Assembly (NCBI GenBank): GCA_021325025.1
Contig: JAJPHZ010000008.1
Span: 1 to 59,008 of the forward strand
Direction of reading: 5' to 3'
Length of the DNA stretch: 59,008 bases
Source of the DNA: Pseudomonadota bacterium
GTDB lineage: Bacteria > Desulfobacterota > Binatia > Binatales > Binataceae
Part shown: positions 53,958 through 59,008 of the stretch, one piece after another
How the letters are laid out: every line of letters begins with the position of its first letter
Position numbering within the stretch: the stretch's first letter is position 1
Made by a program: the position numbers and the translations under genes
Notes under the pieces: model-generated
The model's database searches: none
What the model saw: the letters and a program-made list of their open reading frames with translations, nothing else
Told to the model about the DNA's origin: nothing

Positions 53958-54428
53958 TTAGCTTTTGGGCGTGCGCTTTTTGTATTGGACCAGCTCAAGC
54001 ACGGTACCGTCGGGATCCTCGAAGCAGACCACCGTCGATTGCCCGCCCTTGTATCGGACTGTAATCGGCTCGGAGAAGAACTTGACCCCCTTGCTTTTCA
54101 GCTCCTCGACGTCCTTCTCAAGGTCCTTGCTGTAAAAGCACACGCGCGCGATACCGAGGTTGTTGAGCTTGTCGTAGGGCGGTTTGTCGCTGCGCGGATT
54201 GAGCCATTCGATCAGGTCGATATGGCTGCAATAGGGGTCCTCACCGATTTCCAGCAGCCGGGCGCGGGCGCGCGAGTCCTCCGGCATCCGCAGCCCCCGC
54301 CCCATCTCGGGGCCCCCGCCTTCGCCGAAGTCCACCACTTCCCGAAAGCCCAACATCTTGTAGAACTCCAGCGAGCGCTCGAGGTTCGTGCAGTTGATGT
54401 TGATGTGATAGATGCTTCTGAGGTTCAT
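53958..54428 (-). CDS. VOC/glyoxalase-fold protein, paralog 2
   Basis: A 156-residue tandem duplicate of the previous gene, sharing HININCTNLERSLEFYKMLG, CFYSKDLEKDVEELKSKGVK and STVVCFEDPDGTVLELVQY. About 190 bases separate the two frames. A short Lys-rich tail (KKRTPKS) ends it. VOC proteins act as dimers or as fused double domains, so the pair might form a heterodimer; that is inference. Confidence 0.88.
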   Translation of the reverse strand: MNLRSIYHININCTNLERSLEFYKMLGFREVVDFGEGGGPEMGRGLRMPEDSRARARLLEIGEDPYCSHIDLIEWLNPRSDKPPYDKLNNLGIARVCFYSKDLEKDVEELKSKGVKFFSEPITVRYKGGQSTVVCFEDPDGTVLELVQYKKRTPKS

Positions 54429-54584
54429 GACTCACCTGCCAGCGATTGATTTCCGCGGCGCCCGCGCCTGCCGAACAAAGTCACAAACCGGCAGAGGCCG
54501 GCGCGCGATCTTGCCTTAGCAAGCCGCGCGTCGGATCAGGCTGCGGATACGCTGCATAGGGTGTGTTGCGAATCTTATCGAGTT

Positions 54585-55838
54585 CTAGTTGGCGGCTGCA
54601 GCGCCGGCCGCAGGCTTTTGCGCCTGCGCACCGGAATAGGCCAGGCTGACGGGAGTATTGAGGTCAAACGGGCTCTCCAGTCCCAGGCTCTTGCCGATTT
54701 CGCGCAGCGCCGGCAGCACTTCCTGCCCGGTCAGCCGGATACAGGTCTTGGAGTCCTCGTGGTTGATGCGTCCGTCATTGCCGTACAGCGCCAGGATTGA
54801 CGGCCGCGTCTCCTCCATGATGATGCGCAGCTTTTCGATCACGGTCTTGGGCGTGCCCGCAATCAAGGTCAGGTTCTGCATCTGGCGCTCCAGCGAGGCG
54901 TTGGCACCGCGCACGTGGGTGTAGCCCGCGCGCAACTCCGCCATCGCGCGGCGCGCCCACGGCCCCAGGTAGCCCGAGGGCGCCGCCCACACCGGATGGG
55001 TCAGGCCGGTGAACTCGCCCTGCATCCACATGAACTCGCGCGCGTTGCGGATGGCTTTCTCCTCGGTCTCCGCAACGTGGCATCGAATCAGGTAGCCGCG
55101 CTCCGCCGGACCCGGCTCATAGCCGCTTTCCCGGGCGGTCTGATCGTAGATTTTCCAAACGTTCTTGCTCTCCTCGATTGGCAGGTTGAGCGCGATGTAA
55201 GGGTAGCGATGCTGCGCCGCCCACACGATGGTCTCGCGGCTGGATACGCCGGGGATCCAGATGCGTGGATGCGGCTTTTGCAGGGGCAGCGCCCACGGAT
55301 TGACCACGCGCAGCTGGTAATGGTTGCCCTCCCATCGCCAGGGTCCGGGCGTGGTCCAGGTCTTGACAATCAGGTCGTGCGCTTCTTCGAAGCGCTCGCG
55401 ATTGAACGCGGGATTGGCGTTGGCCTGCAAGGACTCAACTCCGCCACCGCGCACGAAGCCCGACACCAGGCGGCCCTTGGAGATCATGTCGATCATTGCC
55501 AGCTCTTCGGCCAGGCGCACCGGATTGTCGGCAATCGGCAGGGGATTGCCCAGCAGTACGATCTTGACGCGCTTGGTGATCGCACCCAGGATCGCGGCGC
55601 AGATGTTGATCTTGGCCTGCATGCAAAACGGCGCCGTATGGTGCTCGTTGAGCATGATGCCGTCGTAGCCGACTTCTTCGACCAGCTTGTATTCCTCAAG
55701 CCGCTCGTTATACAGCCGGCTGCCCTCGGCCGCATCGAAGAACTTGTTGGGAAACAGCAGCGCCGTGTAACCGTAGCGGTCGCCTTCCTCCTTGGGATAG
55801 GCCGACATCGGCTGTTCGGTGAAATACATCAGATGCAT
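54585..55838 (-). CDS. LLM-class flavin-dependent oxidoreductase
   Basis: A 417-residue paralog of the protein at 37114: PNKFFDAAEGSRLYNERLEE, DGIMLNEHHTAPFCMQ, KIVLLGNPLPIADNPVRLAE, GFVRGGGVESLQANANPAFN and PRIWIPGVSSRETIVWAAQH all have counterparts. The C-terminus ends with an Ala-rich tail. It starts 38 bases after the alpha/beta-fold gene. Expected to oxidise an organic compound with reduced flavin and O2. Confidence 0.9.
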   Translation of the reverse strand: MHLMYFTEQPMSAYPKEEGDRYGYTALLFPNKFFDAAEGSRLYNERLEEYKLVEEVGYDGIMLNEHHTAPFCMQAKINICAAILGAITKRVKIVLLGNPLPIADNPVRLAEELAMIDMISKGRLVSGFVRGGGVESLQANANPAFNRERFEEAHDLIVKTWTTPGPWRWEGNHYQLRVVNPWALPLQKPHPRIWIPGVSSRETIVWAAQHRYPYIALNLPIEESKNVWKIYDQTARESGYEPGPAERGYLIRCHVAETEEKAIRNAREFMWMQGEFTGLTHPVWAAPSGYLGPWARRAMAELRAGYTHVRGANASLERQMQNLTLIAGTPKTVIEKLRIIMEETRPSILALYGNDGRINHEDSKTCIRLTGQEVLPALREIGKSLGLESPFDLNTPVSLAYSGAQAQKPAAGAAAAN

Positions 55839-55876
55839 AGGCCGTGGCCTCCCTTGCCTGGATTGTCAGGCGCCGT

Positions 55877-56650
55877 TTACTTGCCGGCGATAAACGATTT
55901 GGTCAGTTGCGCCAGCTCGTGATGCTTTTCCACTTCCAGATAGTGATTGCCTTCGAGCACTTCCAGTTTCGCCTTGGGCATCAACTGCTGATAGCGCTCG
56001 CCGCACGAACGCGGCACCACGCGGTTGTTCTTGCCCCACACCACCAGCGTCGGCACCGTCACCGCCTTGATCAGATGCGGCATCGCCTGGTTGAACATGT
56101 AGGGCTTCCAGGCGATGCGCGTGGTCATCTCGCGATTGATCTCCCACTGCACCAACTGGTCGACATCGGGCCGCTCTTTGTAGAGCTCGGCGAACTTGGC
56201 CTGGTCGGCGAAGCCCGCCTTGACATAGTCCAGCGTGCTGATCAGGAACTGATCGATGATCTCGCCGCGCGTGGGCTGTATACCCATCGCGTTGACCAGC
56301 ACCAGGTGGCTGAACTCGTGATGGCACATGGTGGCCATCTCCGCCGCGATCCATCCGCCGAAGCCCAGGCCGACCACGGCCGTCGTACTGAGGCCGAGAT
56401 CCTTGAGCAGGCGCTGATAAATACAGGCGATGTCGCGCACATTGCGCGCCCATTCCGGCCGCTCCGACTTGCCGTAGCCCGGATGGGAGGGGACGTACAC
56501 GGTGTGGTTTTCGGCCAGCGCCATGTAATACGGCAGCCATCCCGGATTGCCTATGTCATGATGGAAGACGACGACCGGAGAGCCGCTGCCCCCTTTGAGC
56601 AACTGCACCTTGCCTCCGACCACATCGACGAAACTTTCGGTGAAACTCAT
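55877..56650 (-). CDS. alpha/beta-hydrolase-fold protein lacking the nucleophile Ser
   Basis: A 257-residue alpha/beta-fold protein. The nucleophile elbow reads VVGLGFGGWIAAEMA, so position 96 is Gly where hydrolases have Ser (GxSxG). The acid-site motif VVWGKNNRVVP has Asn where relatives usually have Asp, but the late His remains (LEGNHYLEVE). A serine-hydrolase reaction is therefore not expected; cofactor-free lyase, decarboxylase or binding roles are possible. It is the first gene after the promoter at 56777-56805 and leads a seven-gene run. Confidence 0.85.
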   Translation of the reverse strand: MSFTESFVDVVGGKVQLLKGGSGSPVVVFHHDIGNPGWLPYYMALAENHTVYVPSHPGYGKSERPEWARNVRDIACIYQRLLKDLGLSTTAVVGLGFGGWIAAEMATMCHHEFSHLVLVNAMGIQPTRGEIIDQFLISTLDYVKAGFADQAKFAELYKERPDVDQLVQWEINREMTTRIAWKPYMFNQAMPHLIKAVTVPTLVVWGKNNRVVPRSCGERYQQLMPKAKLEVLEGNHYLEVEKHHELAQLTKSFIAGK

Positions 56651-56776
56651 CTAGCTGCGCTCCTCGGCCGGTCGGCGCCGCCGACACTGCGCGACAGTCG
56701 CCTCCGCCATTGGTTGATTTGCCGGTCCAAGCGGCAGAAACATTGCCGTTCCGGACGGAACAGCCGTTACCGCGCC

Positions 56777-56805
56777 AAACTAGAATTCGGCCCTCTGTGT
56801 GTCAA
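56777..56805 (-). promoter_or_regulatory. sigma70-type promoter of the 49871-56650 gene run
   Basis: A perfect TTGACA (56805-56800) is followed after exactly 17 bases by TAGTTT (56782-56777). It lies 127 bases upstream of the first gene of the run. The rest of this 307-base gap (56651-56958) shows no gene. The -10 box matches only three of six positions. Confidence 0.5.
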
Positions 56806-56958
56806 GGTTTGATGCGCCGATGGCGCAGCCCCGGCCTCTGCCACGGTGTTCCCTTGGATCGAAGATACTACGTGACTGCGGGGATGGCTTGGCTGCCCAG
56901 GCATCCCGGCCCGCCGGATCGGTGCGCCCGGGCTGCCAACCGTGTTAAGGTTCAAGCG

Positions 56959-57468
56959 ATGGCGGGCATCGCTTCACAACGGCCGGGATGCGTGGTGGGC
57001 GTGATCTCCGACACCCACGGCCTGATCCGTCCGCAGGCACTGCAGCGCCTTAGGGGGTCGGACCTGATCGTGCATTGCGGCGACGTCGGCGCTCCCGAGG
57101 TGTTGCAGGCCCTCCACGCGATTGCGCCGGTTCACGCGGTGCGCGGCAACAACGACAGAGGCTTTTGGGCAAAGCAACTGCCTCGCGACGCGGTGATCGA
57201 GCTCGGCAAACACAGCCTGTACGTCATCCACGACCTCGCCGAACTTGATCTGGAGCCGTCTGCCGCGGGATTCGCGGCGGTCCTCTCCGGCCATTCGCAT
57301 AAACCGCGGATTGAACGCCGCGACAGAGTGTTGTTCCTCAATCCGGGCAGCGCCGGTCCGCGCCGCTTCTCGCTGCCAATCGCAATTGCCCGCCTGGTGG
57401 TGAAAGACGGGGAGTGCGAAGCCAGTATCATCCAACTGCAACCCCATCCTTCGAGTGCCAGCGGCTGA
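56959..57468 (+). CDS. YfcE/MJ0936-type metallophosphoesterase
   Basis: A 169-residue calcineurin-like phosphodiesterase with every metal-binding block: VGVISDTHGLIRP, VHCGDVGAPEV, VRGNNDRGF, and LSGHSHKPRIE. Compact members hydrolyse phosphodiesters such as bis-p-nitrophenyl phosphate or cyclic nucleotides in vitro; the physiological substrate is not known. ATG 56959 gives a short, normal N-terminus and replaces a longer frame. The following gene starts 61 bases on. Confidence 0.9.
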   Translation: MAGIASQRPGCVVGVISDTHGLIRPQALQRLRGSDLIVHCGDVGAPEVLQALHAIAPVHAVRGNNDRGFWAKQLPRDAVIELGKHSLYVIHDLAELDLEPSAAGFAAVLSGHSHKPRIERRDRVLFLNPGSAGPRRFSLPIAIARLVVKDGECEASIIQLQPHPSSASG

Positions 57469-57529
57469 AGACGCTGCGTGCTCGCAAATTCTGCGGACCT
57501 CGGATAAATTGCGGGACGGGGGCTTGCTG

Positions 57530-58396
57530 ATGCATCAACGGTTGAAGCCATCCGGGCAGGCTGGCATACCCGCTGACCGCGGCCGGTTCGTTTCGTGGCC
57601 CGCCGTAACGCCTCACAGGTCAACACATTCTTGCGGGTGGAAGACCGGCGGCGGCTGTTGGACGCAAACGTCCCTGGCCATCGTATTAATCCTTCTCCTG
57701 CCGGGCTCCGTCGTAGCCCAGGGGCTTGCGGGGCAGCCCAATCTGAAGGCTTTGTTTGAAGTGGTCGGCCGCGCGCATGACATCGACGCCGGGCTGCTGG
57801 CGGCGATCGCCGAGGTCGAATCCGGCGGCAATCCGCTGAGCATTTCGCCCAAGGGAGCAGCCGGCTTGATGCAGTTGATGCCGGCCACGGCCACGGAATT
57901 TTCGGTGCTCGATCCGTTCGATCCGGCGGCCAACGTGATCGGCGCGGCCAACTTCCTCGCCTATCTGCGCAATCGCTTTGCCGGCAATCTAAAGCTGCAG
58001 GGATTGCCGACCCTGCTGGCCGCGTACAACGCGGGACCGGGCGCGGTGGAGAAATACGGGGGCATACCGCCCTACGCCGAGACCCACAAATACGTGCAGC
58101 GGGTGATCGCCCGATATGCCAGCAACCGCAGCGCCCGGTCACAGCGGCCGCCGATCCTGATCCTGACGCCGAGGCCATACCTCATACAAATCGACCCCCA
58201 ATCCAAGGAACCGCGGGCAGAGCCGGTTTTGATCGATGCCGACAGCCCCGGCGCGCCGCTCGATCAGCCTGGCGCAATCCGGCCCGTGTCGAAACCGGTG
58301 CTGGCCGCGGTGGGCACCGGCACCGCGCCCTGGATACGAACGCCGGTTGGTATCCCGCACCGTCGAGTCGGCCGCAGCGCAAATCGCCTCCAGTAG
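57530..58396 (+). CDS. lytic murein transglycosylase, SLT domain
   Basis: A 288-residue cell-wall enzyme that cleaves the MurNAc-GlcNAc bond of peptidoglycan. A hydrophobic stretch (residues about 45-64, TQTSLAIVLILLLPGSVVAQ) after a basic 44-residue leader acts as signal or anchor. The SLT domain (about 75-205) has the catalytic Glu (IAEVESGGNPLSISP, E97), GLMQLMPATA, AANFLAYL and LLAAYNAGPGAVEKYGGIPP. The C-terminal ~80 residues are Pro-rich. It converges on the rRNA terminator 45 bases later. Confidence 0.9.
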   Translation: MHQRLKPSGQAGIPADRGRFVSWPAVTPHRSTHSCGWKTGGGCWTQTSLAIVLILLLPGSVVAQGLAGQPNLKALFEVVGRAHDIDAGLLAAIAEVESGGNPLSISPKGAAGLMQLMPATATEFSVLDPFDPAANVIGAANFLAYLRNRFAGNLKLQGLPTLLAAYNAGPGAVEKYGGIPPYAETHKYVQRVIARYASNRSARSQRPPILILTPRPYLIQIDPQSKEPRAEPVLIDADSPGAPLDQPGAIRPVSKPVLAAVGTGTAPWIRTPVGIPHRRVGRSANRLQ

Positions 58397-58440
58397 TGTC
58401 CATAAGCCGCCTACCGGCGCTTGGGTCCCGGCGCTGCGAA

Positions 58441-58474
58441 TAAAAAAAGGCGGAGCATCGTGCGATGCTCCGCC
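58441..58474 (-). terminator. intrinsic terminator of the rRNA operon
   Basis: On the minus strand a perfect 12-bp stem (58474-58463 with 58460-58449, GGCGGAGCATCG type) with a two-base loop is followed by seven T. It lies just past the 5S rRNA 3' end and also stops read-through toward the transglycosylase gene. Confidence 0.85.
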
Positions 58475-58480
58475 CCTGGA

Positions 58481-58600
58481 TTTCCCGGCCGCGTCCTACT
58501 CTTCCGTGCGGCGACCGCACAGTACCATCGGCGCTGGAGGGCTTAACTGCCGTGTTCGGGATGGGAACGGGTGTTTCACCTCCGCCATGGCGACCGGAAA
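58481..58600 (-). rRNA. rrf: 5S ribosomal RNA
   Basis: About 120 bases. Read on the minus strand it contains the universal core AACACCCGTTCCCATCCCGA, then ACACGGCAGTTAAGC and TGGTACTGTGCGG. The 5' end TTTCCGG pairs with the 3' end CCGGGAAA as the terminal helix, which fixes the ends to within a few bases. Third gene of an rRNA operon; the spacer to 23S (58601-58714) holds no tRNA. Confidence 0.95.
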
Positions 58601-58714
58601 CTTGTTCGACAACTGAAAGTAGGTCTTCGTATCTTTGTGCAACGATGAGTGTGGCGCGGCCATTTGGGCCCGAGCGCTCGGGCACCACCTTCGCCGGCTA
58701 GTGCGAAGGGATGA

Positions 58715-59008
58715 TGGTCAAGCCGCACGGCCAATTAGTACCAGTCAGCTCCGCGCGTTGCCGCGCTTCCACCTCTGGCCTATCAACCTCCTGGTCTGGA
58801 AGGGGCCTTTAGGACCTTACGGTCGGGATACCTAATCTTGGGGAGGGCTTCCCGCTTATATGCTTTCAGCGGTTATCCCGTCCGCACATGGCTACCCGGC
58901 GATGCAGCTGGCGCTACAACCGGAACACCAGCGGTGCGTCCGTCCCGGTCCTCTCGTACTAGGGACAGCACCCCTCAAGTATCCTTCGCCCACGGCGGAT
59001 AGGGACCG
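58715..59008 (-). rRNA. rrl: 23S ribosomal RNA, 3' end (partial)
   Basis: The last ~294 bases of 23S rRNA; the rest lies beyond the right edge. Recognisable are the sarcin-ricin loop CCTAGTACGAGAGGACCGG, the domain VI stretch CATATAAGCGGGAAGC and the 3' terminal CTGACTGGTACTAATTGGCC. The 3' end is set at about 58715 by analogy to E. coli. Confidence 0.95.

Noticed and set aside
1..59008. CRISPR arrays, prophage or integrase genes, toxin-antitoxin modules, secondary-metabolite gene clusters
   Set aside because: I looked for regularly spaced repeats, integrase or portal motifs, small paired ORFs and large synthase modules and saw none.

Overview
The window is GC-rich (roughly 60-65% by eye), densely coded DNA from what looks like an uncultured Gram-negative bacterium. 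The mix of luciferase-like (LLM) flavin oxidoreductases, short-chain dehydrogenases (SDRs), DxGH-type amidohydrolases, EthD-like barrels, a class III CoA-transferase and DUF1214/DUF1329 proteins resembles metagenomic lineages such as Candidatus Binatota or other former Deltaproteobacteria. That placement is inference from gene content only; the partial 23S rRNA at the right edge would settle it.

Layout. 1-720: a tandem pair of palindrome-flanked REP/MITE-like units and a doubtful small ORF. 724-4410: a large Xre-SNF2-DUF3883 helicase on the minus strand with its own good promoter. 4796-11377: a plus-strand sugar-phosphate operon, gnd-zwf-HAD-tal-pgi-rpe. 11434-20399: a minus-strand catabolic run (DUF1214, sulfotransferase, SDR, amidohydrolase, unknown protein, fused double CoA-transferase, two EthD paralogs). 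20511-40006: a mosaic of short operons with LLM enzymes, SDRs, SnoaL-like proteins, N-acyl-D-amino-acid-deacylase-like and TIM-barrel amidohydrolases, a CitE-like lyase, a DapA-like aldolase, an aldo/keto reductase and an exported DUF1329 protein, plus a decayed SnoaL pseudogene. 40166-46431: housekeeping and stress functions (two adjacent CYTH proteins, GYD, Hsp20, CBS pair, two DUF2267 paralogs, DksA/TraR zinc finger, HypE-like AIR synthase protein) with a relatively AT-rich possible mobile remnant. 46678-56650: a second catabolic block, ending in a seven-gene minus-strand run (alpha/beta-fold protein, LLM, two VOC proteins, SDR, acyl-CoA ligase, methyltransferase) behind a recognisable sigma70-type promoter. 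56959-58396: a small phosphodiesterase and a lytic transglycosylase. 58441-59008: the 3' end of an rRNA operon on the minus strand (23S, 5S, intrinsic terminator).

How it fits together. The sugar-phosphate operon covers the oxidative pentose phosphate branch and its link to fructose-6-phosphate, lacking only lactonase and transketolase locally. The catabolic blocks repeat the same toolkit: flavin- or F420-type monooxygenases and dehydrogenases for oxidation, CoA-ligase or CoA-transferase for activation, amidohydrolases, lyases and VOC proteins for cleavage. This suggests breakdown of unknown organic compounds. No substrate can be named from sequence. No CRISPR array, complete insertion sequence, phage module or convincing tRNA was seen.
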